From the NCBI GenBank assembly GCA_017962825.1, contig JAGCUO010000095.1, positions 1-43,307 of the forward strand: a stretch of 43,307 bases of DNA. Direction: 5' to 3'. The notes under the pieces are model-generated. The model was not told the DNA's origin. It saw nothing but the letters and a program-made list of their open reading frames with translations, and did not search any database. A program made the translations under genes and the position numbers. Origin of the DNA: Lachnospiraceae bacterium (GTDB lineage Bacteria; Bacillota; Clostridia; Lachnospirales; Lachnospiraceae). Numbering within the stretch: the first letter of the stretch is position 1; the number at the start of each line of letters is the position of its first letter. Shown piece after piece: positions 7,131 through 15,899 of this stretch.

Positions 7131-9644
7131 TCATCTATGACTTATAAGCCTGGGCACCATTACCGATACCAGCGCAAACACCGGAATACATGCAAATACG
7201 GGCCATACTACGAATTTATAACTGAACATGATCATACCGCCTGCAAGAAGGTTGACCAGGAAATAGTTCAGAACCATTCCCACTGTAAGTACCAGAGCAA
7301 AGGTAATGATTATATGTATAAATCCTTCGCTTTCCAGCATCCTTACCATCTGTTTTCTTGTCATACCGACCGCCCTGAGAACTGCAAGCTCGTTCTTGCG
7401 TTCATGAATTGAGGTATATGTAAGGTTTATGAAGTTCAAAAGGCCGATAAGTGCCAGTATCGCGCTGAGTGCACCACCAACTATAAGGAACATTCTGACC
7501 ATACCCCGGAAATCCTCCAGGAAAAATGCCCTTGATCTGTATCCGAGAGTAGGTCTCAGTTCATCACAATATTCGGTCAATATTTCATCCGTCGCATCCT
7601 CATATTCGTCATCGACATTGAAGAATAATTTCATTGCACCTTCAAACTCTTCATGACTTCTGAATTCGGAAGCCGGAATAGTAAAGTATACATCAAGGCT
7701 GTGAGTATGCTGAGGTCCCATGGCATATGAAACATCACCGATAGCCATTACCTCATATTCTTCTTTACTTCCATCGGAAAAGCAAACGTTCACTTTATCC
7801 CCGACCTTATAGAAAGCATAATCTTCATCGTGATCGCTTCCATTTACGGAAGATGATACGATCACATACTTTCCGCTTTGGAATTTCTCCCAATCAATTG
7901 TTCCTGCATCGATCGCCATTTCATCAAAAACGATCTTATCTACGCCATAGATATGTGATGTAATGGTTTTGTTCTCATATACGATCATATCATAATCAGG
8001 CTTATCGCTTTCTGACCATACGTAGTATTCAGGGTGTTCCTCATACAAAGCCGTCAGCCTGTCATAACCGCTACCTTCCATATGCTGAAGTGATTCCTTC
8101 ATATATATGGCACCAATCTCGGTAATTCCGGGAATATTACTCAGTTCTTCAATATCCTCATCCGTTACCCCTTCATAATTCTCACTCATGAACGATCCTC
8201 TGGAAAGCAGTGAGCCATCTCCTACAAAAAAGTCCGTTGCGGTATATTCTCTTACATACTTATCTTTGTCAAAGCTTTTTGTAATGGATACAGTCACATT
8301 GATCATAAGGATGCTGAGCGCAAGTGACAGTATAACAACCGCTGACTTTTTTCTGTTTCTTTTAAGATTCTCACCCGCCATGGTAAAGGGAGTAACTTTC
8401 CTGATCTTCTTATCACTTGCGAGATTGCTTCCGGAATACTCATTGTATCTTACTGCTTCAACGGGGGAGACATTTCTTACAACCTTGCATGGTTTAATAC
8501 AACTGATCCTTATGGTGATCCATGAAAAGAAAGCACTGAGGATAAAGATCCAAATATTAGCTTCAATTTTACATGCGTCATTCAACATCGACTCTGTGAT
8601 GAGAGGGAGAACTACTATTGAAACCAGATATCCAAGCAAAAGTCCTATCGGAATTGAGATAAATGCGAGAGCGGATGCCTGTTTGACCACAAGTCTCTTA
8701 AGCTGTTTGTTGGTCGTTCCAACAGTTTTAAGGAGTCCATAGTATCTGATATCCGATGAAACCGCAATATAAAAGATGTTGTAGATTATCAGATAGCCGG
8801 ATCCCATTATGAGAACGAGCAGGAATACTACAAGGATTACGGATGTAAGATCCACACTCCCTGCCAGGTAAGCCCAGTTGGTTCCTCCGCTTACATTTTC
8901 TCCAAAGCCAAGTCTCGTGGTAAGATCCTCAAGCTGTTTATCTATATTTACAGATGTTCTGAAATTGAATGAAGAGCTTATGGATCCAGAATATGAATTT
9001 AAATCATAATGCTCCTGTCTGTCTTCATCGCTCATCCAAGCGGGGGCATATTCCTCCTGGAACTCTTTGGATACATATATCTGATTTGCCATTGTAGAAG
9101 CGGGCTTATCCCAGTAACCGCAAAGGGTAAAATCTCCTTCGTATACTTCAGATCCGTTCCAAATACTCAGGTGAACCGACTGTCCGATTTCATGAGATAC
9201 TCCCAGATCATCAAGAACCTGAGTACAGGTTGCCACTTCATATTTCTCCTCGGGGAGTCTTCCGACTTCCGGGAGACTGAAGGATGAGATCGCACCCTTT
9301 TCCGTGGTGAATCTTATTTCCGTATAATCTTCGTAAAATTCGGGATTCACTACTTCACCGATTATGATATCGTATGACAGATTTCTTATGAGCAGATCTT
9401 TTGACAGGAGATCATACTCTTCCTGTGTCATGAATTTGTATCCGGCATGATCCTCCGTACCAACCTGATACATGGTTGATTTCTGTACGGATTTTAATAT
9501 GCTTCCGCCGACAGTAAAAAGAGTAGTCAACATGACGGTGGATAGAATAATGGCAAAAGCAAGGATTACATTTCTTCTGGCATTGGCAAATATACTTTTT
9601 TTGCACAGATTATCTATGCACTTTTTATTCTTAACATTACTCAT
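7131..9644 (-). CDS. FtsX-like ABC transporter permease, 837 aa
   Basis: The protein has an N-terminal membrane span (~25-50), an extracytoplasmic domain, three spans (~275-390), a second large extracytoplasmic region, and three C-terminal spans with the FtsX signature ([24 protein letters not shown] near residue 755, given here in part). This is the duplicated FtsX arrangement of MacB/BceB-like permeases. The start is the ATG at 9644, which overlaps the end of the ATPase gene; a GTG at 9653 is the alternative. Together with the ATPase it forms an exporter or a mechanotransmission complex for peptides, lipoproteins or cell-wall signals; the adjacent two-component genes suggest antimicrobial-peptide or envelope-stress response. 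Confidence 0.88.
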   Translation of the reverse strand: MSNVKNKKCIDNLCKKSIFANARRNVILAFAIILSTVMLTTLFTVGGSILKSVQKSTMYQVGTEDHAGYKFMTQEEYDLLSKDLLIRNLSYDIIIGEVVNPEFYEDYTEIRFTTEKGAISSFSLPEVGRLPEEKYEVATCTQVLDDLGVSHEIGQSVHLSIWNGSEVYEGDFTLCGYWDKPASTMANQIYVSKEFQEEYAPAWMSDEDRQEHYDLNSYSGSISSSFNFRTSVNIDKQLEDLTTRLGFGENVSGGTNWAYLAGSVDLTSVILVVFLLVLIMGSGYLIIYNIFYIAVSSDIRYYGLLKTVGTTNKQLKRLVVKQASALAFISIPIGLLLGYLVSIVVLPLITESMLNDACKIEANIWIFILSAFFSWITIRISCIKPCKVVRNVSPVEAVRYNEYSGSNLASDKKIRKVTPFTMAGENLKRNRKKSAVVILSLALSILMINVTVSITKSFDKDKYVREYTATDFFVGDGSLLSRGSFMSENYEGVTDEDIEELSNIPGITEIGAIYMKESLQHMEGSGYDRLTALYEEHPEYYVWSESDKPDYDMIVYENKTITSHIYGVDKIVFDEMAIDAGTIDWEKFQSGKYVIVSSSVNGSDHDEDYAFYKVGDKVNVCFSDGSKEEYEVMAIGDVSYAMGPQHTHSLDVYFTIPASEFRSHEEFEGAMKLFFNVDDEYEDATDEILTEYCDELRPTLGYRSRAFFLEDFRGMVRMFLIVGGALSAILALIGLLNFINLTYTSIHERKNELAVLRAVGMTRKQMVRMLESEGFIHIIITFALVLTVGMVLNYFLVNLLAGGMIMFSYKFVVWPVFACIPVFALVSVMVPRLISHR

Positions 9645-10323
9645 TCTTCTCACCGTCCTTTGAGATCACATGTCCGTCTTCTATACGGATGATACGGTCT
9701 GCCATCTGGGCTATCTCTTCATTATGTGTGATCATTATTATGGTCTGTCCGAACTTGGCACCGGTTGTCTTAAGAAGTCCGAGCACATCCTGGCTTGTCT
9801 TCGAATCAAGGTTTCCGGTAGGCTCATCCGCGAGAATAAATGAGGGCTTTGTTGCAAGTGCTCTTGCAATGGCCACTCTCTGCTGCTGTCCTCCGGAGAG
9901 CTGATTGGGCATACGGTTGATCTTTTCCGACATCCCAAGGACCTCGATGATCTCATTGACAAATTTCTCGTCCACATCGTTTCCGTCGAGCTGTATGGGA
10001 AGTACGATATTTTCATAAACATTCAATACAGGTACAAGATTGAAAGCCTGGAATACAAAACCTATCTTTCTTCTTCTGAAGATCGTTCTTTCCTCTTCGT
10101 TAAGTCCGAAGATATCCTTACCGTCTACAAAAACCTTACCTTCCGTCGGAGTATCAAGTCCTCCGAGCATATTCAGAAGTGTGGACTTACCGCTTCCGCT
10201 GGTTCCGACGATTGCCACGAACTCACCCTGTGCTACGCTGATATTTACTCCATCTATTGCCTTAACAGGTGAAGCACCCTGCTCGTAATATTTTTTCAGA
10301 TTCTCAGTTCTTAAGATTTCCAT
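9637..10323 (-). CDS. ABC transporter ATPase, MacB/LolD type, 228 aa
   Basis: Walker [10 protein letters not shown] near residue 40, Q-loop FQAFNLVP, signature LSGGQQQR near residue 143, Walker [14 protein letters not shown] and the H-loop ITHNEE are all intact. The sequence is of the MacB/LolD/BceA subfamily that pairs with FtsX permeases. The start is the ATG at 10323 behind a near-perfect GGAGG; an upstream extension to 10452 would run into the kinase gene. It is encoded 82 nt after the kinase stop, with a hairpin between. Confidence 0.93.
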   Translation of the reverse strand: MEILRTENLKKYYEQGASPVKAIDGVNISVAQGEFVAIVGTSGSGKSTLLNMLGGLDTPTEGKVFVDGKDIFGLNEEERTIFRRRKIGFVFQAFNLVPVLNVYENIVLPIQLDGNDVDEKFVNEIIEVLGMSEKINRMPNQLSGGQQQRVAIARALATKPSFILADEPTGNLDSKTSQDVLGLLKTTGAKFGQTIIMITHNEEIAQMADRIIRIEDGHVISKDGEKNE

Positions 10324-10335
10324 TTCTAACCTCCA

Positions 10336-10373
10336 TAAAAATATGCTAAGCACCTTTGATGTACTTAGCATAT
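10336..10373 (-). terminator. Hairpin with U-run between kinase and ABC genes (possible attenuator)
   Basis: Ten-bp perfect arms ATATGCTAAG / CTTAGCATAT (10341-10350 and 10364-10373) enclose 13 nt and are followed on the minus strand by five T residues just before the GGAGG site of the ATPase gene. It could be a weak terminator that lowers ABC expression relative to the kinase, or an operator for the response regulator. A-T rich stem, so termination strength is uncertain. Confidence 0.5.
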
Positions 10374-10405
10374 CAATGCAATCTGACAAGGATATTTCCG
10401 AAATA

Positions 10406-11248
10406 TTACAGTTTTGACATATTTGGGAAAAAGAGTTCAAAAGTGCTTCCATTCCCCGGAACAGATCTGACCTTTATATATCCGCCCTGTCCCTCGACCA
10501 GCTGCCTTGCAAGATACAATCCGACTCCTATTCCTTCATTGTCACGTACTTCCCTGCTCCGGTAAAATCTGGCAAACAGTTTTGGAATCTCCTCTTCTTC
10601 TATTCCGATACCATGATCCTCAACGCTTATACAGGAGAACATTTCATAAGTATCTATCTTCAGATTTATACAGGTTCCTTCATCGGAATACTTTATTGCG
10701 TTGTCGATTATGTTAAAGACCGCCTCGGTCGTCCATTTTACATCGATCTTCACCTGAGAATCAGTGCTTTCGGAAAGGTTCAGCTCAATGTTTTTAAGTT
10801 TAGCCTTGGGGAGAGCCTGATCGCGTGCTCTTTTTAAAACGGTCAGAAGTGTACTGTCTTCGGGCTGAAGTCTGAATATTCCTGTTTCAAGTCTGGACAT
10901 CTTGACCAGAGCGGTTATAAGTTCTTCCAGCTTCTTACTCTGTGAATGAATCTCACCGGCATATTCTTTAAGTTCTCCGTCCGCCTTTTCGCCAAGAAGT
11001 TCCGAATACATCATTATATTGGTAAGAGGAGTCTTGGTCTGATGAGAGATGTTGGTGATGAGTTCTTCGATGTTTTCTTTTTCCTCACGAAGTTTTTTCT
11101 CCGAAATTGATGAGGTTGTAAGAAAGCGCATAAGCTTACTCTGCAATTTGGAAAGTTCGCTTTCATCAAAGCTGCTTTCGGCAAATTCACCGCTTATGGC
11201 TTCATCCAGCATTTTATTCAGGAGCTTGTATTCGGTAGATTTAAACAT
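10406..11248 (-). CDS. Soluble sensor histidine kinase, 280 aa
   Basis: HisKA H-box NISHQTKTPLTN (His near residue 69), N-box NIIDNAIKYS, G1 DHGIGI and G2 GIGVGLYLAR show a complete class I kinase. The first ~60 residues contain no hydrophobic segment, so no membrane sensor is visible; signal input may come through the neighbouring ABC permease, as proposed for BceS-type kinases. The start is the ATG at 11248 with AGGAG 8 nt upstream, directly after the regulator stop (TGATATG). Confidence 0.9.
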   Translation of the reverse strand: MFKSTEYKLLNKMLDEAISGEFAESSFDESELSKLQSKLMRFLTTSSISEKKLREEKENIEELITNISHQTKTPLTNIMMYSELLGEKADGELKEYAGEIHSQSKKLEELITALVKMSRLETGIFRLQPEDSTLLTVLKRARDQALPKAKLKNIELNLSESTDSQVKIDVKWTTEAVFNIIDNAIKYSDEGTCINLKIDTYEMFSCISVEDHGIGIEEEEIPKLFARFYRSREVRDNEGIGVGLYLARQLVEGQGGYIKVRSVPGNGSTFELFFPNMSKL

Positions 11249-11249
11249 A

Positions 11250-11909
11250 TCACTGCTCCTGTTTAAACACATACCCTATACCGTATACGGTATGGATGAG
11301 CTTTTCATTCTTATCTTCTATCTTATTACGAAGTCTTTTAACGGATACGGTGAGAGCATTTTCATCTACGAACTGTTCGTTCTGCCATACATAATCGATG
11401 AGTTTATCTCTCGAAAGAGTCGTGCCTTCATTTTCGGTAAAGCATCTGAGAAGTCTGATCTCGGTCTTACTCAGTTCGATCTCTTTTCCGTTTTTAAGGA
11501 ATCTGAGGCCGTCGAAATCAAGACTGAGGCCGTGCTTATCGTATGCATAAGAACTTCCGCTCCGGCCTATAAGCTTCTCAACTCTCAGTCTGAGAGCCAT
11601 TAACGAAAAGGGCTTTGTCACATAGTCATCTGCTCCGAGTGAAAGCCCCGTTACCTCATCAAGTTCCGTATCATTGGCGGTAAGCATCAGAACGGGAACC
11701 TGTGATGACTTTCTGAATTCCCTTAAAAAATCAAAACCGTTACCGTCCGGCAGGTTGACATCAAGTATTATAAGATCCGCTTTTTCCGGATCATTTACAT
11801 CTTTCAGACATAAAAACGGTGAAAACTCATAAAGCTCACTTCCGAGTGATAACTGTATTCCATGGTTTATGGAAGGATCGTCTTCTATTATATAGATTCG
11901 TTTTTTCAT
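11250..11909 (-). CDS. OmpR/PhoB-family response regulator, 219 aa
   Basis: Receiver domain with acidic pair near residues 10-11, phospho-acceptor Asp50 in LIILDVNLPDG, conserved Thr and Lys (LMLTAND, VTKPF), then a winged-helix trans_reg_C domain (LSKTEIRLLRCFTENEG, VKRLRNKIED). It leads the regulator-kinase-ABC operon and probably controls it. No ribosome site precedes the ATG, and a perfect extended -10 ends only 7 nt upstream, so the transcript may be leaderless. Confidence 0.93.
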   Translation of the reverse strand: MKKRIYIIEDDPSINHGIQLSLGSELYEFSPFLCLKDVNDPEKADLIILDVNLPDGNGFDFLREFRKSSQVPVLMLTANDTELDEVTGLSLGADDYVTKPFSLMALRLRVEKLIGRSGSSYAYDKHGLSLDFDGLRFLKNGKEIELSKTEIRLLRCFTENEGTTLSRDKLIDYVWQNEQFVDENALTVSVKRLRNKIEDKNEKLIHTVYGIGYVFKQEQ

Positions 11910-11916
11910 ACCCGCT

Positions 11917-11925
11917 ATTATAGCA
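11917..11925 (-). promoter_or_regulatory. Extended -10 promoter, probable leaderless start
   Basis: TGCTATAAT on the minus strand, with 7 nt between TATAAT and the ATG of the response regulator. The expected start site falls at or within 1-2 nt of the start codon. No good -35 is seen; the -35 position is occupied by the right end of a palindromic repeat. Confidence 0.6.
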
Positions 11926-11929
11926 CAAG

Positions 11930-11997
11930 GTGACAGTGGGGACGTACCTCTTTGTCAGGAAGATCCTCCTGACAAAAGGGTACGTCCCCACTGTCAC
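11930..11997. repeat. Palindromic intergenic repeat, type 2
   Basis: Arms 11930-11958 and 11969-11997 (29 nt each, one mismatch), 10-nt loop. It lies 6 nt after the stop of the PNPOx-fold gene and 4 nt upstream of the extended -10 of the response regulator operon. Confidence 0.93.
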
Positions 11998-12003
11998 CTA
12001 ACA

Positions 12004-12489
12004 CTAACCTATAAAATCCTTATCCGCATGTCCAAGGATCGGCAAGGTCTCAATTTCTTCCTGCAGCCTCTCCTTGAACGTCTCCAACCGGACTTCATCA
12101 GGAATGATCTCCCAATATCCCGCAACATCCGCATCCGGATTTTTCTCCGTCAGATTCCTGTATACCTCTTCATACTCCGGTCCCACCGTATGATCGGCAT
12201 AGGGAATTCCTTTGATCTGGTAACTGTTTCCTGCACTGTCCTTCAGAAGGACCGATACATGCCTGTTAAACCAAATGGCATGAGTAAGATTTCTGTTCGT
12301 CTGCGAACTTTCCAGCACCTCGATCAGCGTGATATTTCCATCATCATTCACGGAAATAGACCCTTTAAAAACCGCATGCACCTCTCCGTGTTTGTCCGTA
12401 GTAGCCAGGACTTTTATTGCATCTTTTGATTTTAACAGTTCTTTAACAGTATCACTTAGTTCTACTTTATTTATTTTGGGATATGCCAT
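12004..12489 (-). CDS. PNPOx-fold flavin-binding protein, copy 1, 161 aa
   Basis: A pyridoxamine 5'-phosphate oxidase-like split beta-barrel is indicated by the order of strands, the internal GSISVND and SSQTNRNLTHAIWFN motifs (the latter typical of FMN-phosphate contacts in this superfamily) and a C-terminal domain ending ILGHADKDFIG. About 45% similar to the copy at 20889, with the same SQTN(R/K)NLT and ILGH.DKD motifs. Starts with ATG behind AGGAG, 9 nt after the radical SAM gene; the pair radical SAM - PNPOx recurs at 21 kb. Probably binds FMN or another flavin and acts as redox partner; the substrate is unknown. Confidence 0.82.
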   Translation of the reverse strand: MAYPKINKVELSDTVKELLKSKDAIKVLATTDKHGEVHAVFKGSISVNDDGNITLIEVLESSQTNRNLTHAIWFNRHVSVLLKDSAGNSYQIKGIPYADHTVGPEYEEVYRNLTEKNPDADVAGYWEIIPDEVRLETFKERLQEEIETLPILGHADKDFIG

Positions 12490-12498
12490 CTCCGTCTC

Positions 12499-13779
12499 CT
12501 AATCTCGTAACAAATCCGAACTCGGATGAGTTCCGCATCGCTTATAATCATCAAAATATGTAAGGATGCCGTACTTTTGCTGAATATCATTTACCCCGCT
12601 AAATACCTTTGTATAGTATTCAAGTGAGGGCGGATAGAAATTCTTGAAAATGATCGTGGAAACAACTCCCCACACATTTGCAACAACACCGACATCATGC
12701 TGTGCCAATTCTTCAGTCAGTTTCAAAATAGCCTCGACGCTTTCATTCTCTGTCTTAAAACCATTGGGCTGAACAAGATCCGCACCGGCCACAATCTGAG
12801 TATTTACATTTCCTTTACCCAATACTTCGACTGCATCGTACAGTCTCTGCTTCCATCCCTCATAACCGACGTCCTTAGCCTTACCGGGACAGATCCATTC
12901 AAACAGTTCGGCTGTGGGCACTTCCAGATTCGTTGTAAATGCTATATTTCCCGTTGCCTCCTTCAATCTGATAAGCTGCTCTTTGTCAAAAGCACTCGCA
13001 ACGTACTGGAATCTCAATTCATCACCTTTAAAGTGTCTCCTTATCCTTGTGTATATTTCACTGTACATTTTGACTTCATCATCAAAAAGTTTATCACCGG
13101 TTGTTATAGACCCCGCAGTAGTACAAATGGTTGTGAAACGTCCCTTTTGCTTTAATGCCTCTACAACCGCCTCTTCAATCTCATCAGGATCTGCAAGCGC
13201 AGCCTCCGGATTATTACGATAGAATCTTGCGGCAGGTCCCAGGGAACAGAATTTACAGCCTTCACCTCTGCCCCAAAAGTTGCAATATTTATTCGCTGAA
13301 AAGACATCCAGTCGCCTGGGCCTTGCGGTAAGCACAGTTTCCATGGGATTACCCTTACTGGTAAGCTTGCCGTAATAATCGGGCTTTCTCCAGAAATCGA
13401 CATCCTCTATCTGTTCGCCCTGATCAGTGATGACAAATTTATCATCAACATAATCAATTACATAAGGATCTCTTATACCTTCATTCTGATTAGTAGAGCA
13501 TCCTATTGCTGTTCCGTCACGAAGCAATAGTCCTACGGGTGCTTTGCTTTCAGAAGTTATAACAGCTCCAAAATCCTTTTCGCTGTTATTTATAGCATTT
13601 ATATATATTGAATCATCAAAATGTTCTTTGGCTTTCTCCGTAAGGGTAAAACCTCTTCTGAGAATATCCGCTTTCAAAATAACAAAAGGTGAAACCGAAG
13701 GATATTTCTCTAATATCTCATTATATGAAAGCTCCTCATTTCTCCAATTCGGTAGCTTTAATTCTGCTGTATCAGCCAT
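12499..13779 (-). CDS. Radical SAM protein with CX8CX2C cluster motif, copy 1, 426 aa
   Basis: The cluster motif is C-N-F-W-G-R-G-E-G-C-K-F-C near residue 166, a CX8CX2C spacing rather than the canonical CX3CX2C. It is followed by a TIM-barrel-like half (TICTTAGSITTG, FEWICPGKAKDVGYEGW, NVNTQIVAGADLVQPNG) reminiscent of BioB-like enzymes. The N-terminal ~150 residues are an extra domain. The start is the ATG at 13779 with AAGAGG 9 nt upstream. Paralogue of the protein at 21376. It follows the activator gene by 15 nt. It may perform SAM-dependent radical chemistry on an imported sulfur compound; I do not recognise a characterised homologue. Confidence 0.85.
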   Translation of the reverse strand: MADTAELKLPNWRNEELSYNEILEKYPSVSPFVILKADILRRGFTLTEKAKEHFDDSIYINAINNSEKDFGAVITSESKAPVGLLLRDGTAIGCSTNQNEGIRDPYVIDYVDDKFVITDQGEQIEDVDFWRKPDYYGKLTSKGNPMETVLTARPRRLDVFSANKYCNFWGRGEGCKFCSLGPAARFYRNNPEAALADPDEIEEAVVEALKQKGRFTTICTTAGSITTGDKLFDDEVKMYSEIYTRIRRHFKGDELRFQYVASAFDKEQLIRLKEATGNIAFTTNLEVPTAELFEWICPGKAKDVGYEGWKQRLYDAVEVLGKGNVNTQIVAGADLVQPNGFKTENESVEAILKLTEELAQHDVGVVANVWGVVSTIIFKNFYPPSLEYYTKVFSGVNDIQQKYGILTYFDDYKRCGTHPSSDLLRD

Positions 13780-13794
13780 CTTTATCATCCTCTT

Positions 13795-14655
13795 TTAAAT
13801 TGCATACTGTATAAGTGAGCTTTCATGAAAGGCGGTTATAGCTGCGCCAAATGCTCCGGCATAAGTTGAGTCCAGTCGTGTCTTTGAAATCTTATTTCCG
13901 ATTTCTGTCTCAAGTGCTTTCACCATTCCCTGATTATGACTTACGCCACCCGTAAATACTATTTCATCCTCAAATCCGACTCTTCTGAGAAGGCCTTTCA
14001 CTCTTCTGGCTGTTGCCAAATGAATTCCCGCAGCAATATCTTCTTTGGGAACTCCTTTTGCTTTCAGAGATATTACCTCTGACTCCGCAAATACCACACA
14101 CTGACTGCTGATCTCAGCGGGATTGGTTGATTTAAGCGCACACTCACCAAGTTCATCCAGATTCAGGCTTAAAAGCTGAGCCACCTTTTCAAGGAATCTT
14201 CCTGTTCCCGCAGCACATTTATCATTCATAATAAATTCGACGACATTGCCGTTATCAGGGTCTATTTGAATAGCCTTTGAATCCTGACCGCCTATATCAA
14301 TGATCGTTCTGGTTTTACGGTTCATGTAATGAGCTCCAAGACCATGGCATGTTATCTCCGTAACTCCTTTGAACGGAATCAGACCGAAATTTAAAGCAAC
14401 TCGTCCATAACCTGTTCCGACGATGAAATCAACATCATCTAACCCTATTCCCGCTTCCCGTATCAGACTGTCCAACAGCTTATGAGCTGTATCATTGCTC
14501 GAAACGTCGCTGGATTGCAGAACAGTATAGAGATAACCGTTATTGATAAGAACCCCTTTAGCACCTCTGGAACCGATATCGATTCCTGCTGCGCTCGCAT
14601 GAGAAAGTTCTTCCGCAAAGTCATCATCAATAACATCTTTTAAGTTGTACTTCAT
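13795..14655 (-). CDS. 2-hydroxyacyl-CoA dehydratase activator-like ATPase (HgdC/BadF family), 286 aa
   Basis: ASKHA-fold ATPase motifs GIDIGSRGAKGV (~24-35), DIGGQDSKAI (~120) and FTGGVSHN are intact, as are the two cysteines that ligate the dimer-bridging [4Fe-4S] cluster (Cys147 in NDKCAAGTG, Cys186 in SSQC). Such proteins use ATP to push one electron to a low potential for an HgdB-type partner. The ATG overlaps the stop of the HgdB-like gene (ATGA), indicating coupled translation with its likely partner. Confidence 0.92.
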   Translation of the reverse strand: MKYNLKDVIDDDFAEELSHASAAGIDIGSRGAKGVLINNGYLYTVLQSSDVSSNDTAHKLLDSLIREAGIGLDDVDFIVGTGYGRVALNFGLIPFKGVTEITCHGLGAHYMNRKTRTIIDIGGQDSKAIQIDPDNGNVVEFIMNDKCAAGTGRFLEKVAQLLSLNLDELGECALKSTNPAEISSQCVVFAESEVISLKAKGVPKEDIAAGIHLATARRVKGLLRRVGFEDEIVFTGGVSHNQGMVKALETEIGNKISKTRLDSTYAGAFGAAITAFHESSLIQYAI

Positions 14656-15899
14656 GCTATCTTGCTCTCCTCTCTCTTCTTAGCGAGCATCTCTATAAAA
14701 GCTCGGACTCTGGTAGTTACCTGCCCGGTAACTGTTCCGACATCAAAAGAACCTATCAGCGATAATCCGGGGATATCATGCTCTTTAAAGTATTTTCTCT
14801 TGAGTTCAATATCTATGGTTGCAAATGAGCATCCCAGGTATCCGTACAAGATCACGCCGGTAGCACCATACTTTTCCATGTCTTTTAAAATATATCTGCA
14901 GGCGTTTTCCGTAGTTCCGCTGATGAGATCTCCCAATTCAAAATCAACCAGGGCATCTATAGGATCAATCTCCGTATTGAATTCATGAACGGTGTTATTG
15001 GGGATATTCCAGGAAAGAACGGCTCCGCCCGCTTCATCGATTGCTTCGAAAATATTGAATTCCTGACCTCTTGCTCCGGACCAGCAAAGTATTGCCTTCT
15101 CATCATGATATTCATTCGGTTTGAGGTCACTGAGTTCCTCTATGAGCTTGTCTATGGTTGCTTCATATTCAAGGGGCTTTCCGAAATAATGAGTGTTTCC
15201 CATAAGCAGCAGCATCATGGGAAGAGACCCGATGTAAGTGGGATGGTAGGCTCTCAGATTAAAGACAGTCCTGATCTTCCTTTGGATCTTGTTATAAAAG
15301 ATCAGCTCACTTCTGAGTTTCTCCGCATCATACTTACCGGGCGCAGCCCAATCGATCACCTTTAAATATTCATCTCTGTAATGTTTTTTAATATTTTCAA
15401 CTCTTTCACGTCTTGCTTTTCTGGGACCGAATCCCACATCCATGACATGTACATCGTATCCAACATCCTCTAAGAGCTGAAATGCCACATTATAGGGTTC
15501 GCAGGCTTTACTGCTGTAGAAGATCTTATTGGAGATCTTTCCCCTTTGAAGATAGAATTCTCCAAGGTCTGACTTGACCATTGCGCAGGTTTCATTGGGC
15601 ACCTGGAAAAATTCCTCTGCCAAAACTACAGCTTCTCCGGAACACAATCTTCCTATTTCAGTAAAAGATGCGGGAATTATCCCCAGGCTGTACAGAATTG
15701 CAGTATCGGTTCCCATACCCATGGTCCAGATAACATCCTTACCTGCCTGAAACTCCCTCTTGCAGTAATCTATGTAATCGATGCACAGATTCAAAAGATT
15801 CTGAGTAGCTTTAGAATGCTTATGAACAACATCTCTGGAATAAATAACATGATCAAGCTGTGTTTTGTTCTCTGTGCTTGTCTGCAACGTCTCTGACAT
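14652..15899 (-). CDS. HgdB-like (2-hydroxyacyl-CoA dehydratase family) protein, 415 aa
   Basis: Belongs to the HgdB/BcrC/double-cubane-cluster superfamily: cysteines 86 (GRLCSGE), 105 (NETCAMVKS) and 133 (SKACEPYN) sit at the cluster-ligand positions, and YGYLGCSFA and SFDVG follow in the second half. It is a true overlap of 47 nt with the upstream fusion gene, because its ATG has an excellent AGGAGGAAGAG site. With the activators it should form an ATP-driven reductase. The neighbourhood contains no CoA-transferase or acyl-CoA genes, which argues against amino-acid fermentation and for another reductive substrate. Confidence 0.87.
   Translation of the reverse strand: MSETLQTSTENKTQLDHVIYSRDVVHKHSKATQNLLNLCIDYIDYCKREFQAGKDVIWTMGMGTDTAILYSLGIIPASFTEIGRLCSGEAVVLAEEFFQVPNETCAMVKSDLGEFYLQRGKISNKIFYSSKACEPYNVAFQLLEDVGYDVHVMDVGFGPRKARRERVENIKKHYRDEYLKVIDWAAPGKYDAEKLRSELIFYNKIQRKIRTVFNLRAYHPTYIGSLPMMLLLMGNTHYFGKPLEYEATIDKLIEELSDLKPNEYHDEKAILCWSGARGQEFNIFEAIDEAGGAVLSWNIPNNTVHEFNTEIDPIDALVDFELGDLISGTTENACRYILKDMEKYGATGVILYGYLGCSFATIDIELKRKYFKEHDIPGLSLIGSFDVGTVTGQVTTRVRAFIEMLAKKREESKIA

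Noticed and set aside
12004-12489. True pyridoxamine 5'-phosphate oxidase of vitamin B6 synthesis
   Set aside because: Oxygen-dependent PdxH is longer with different motifs, and the pairing with radical SAM genes points to another flavoprotein role.
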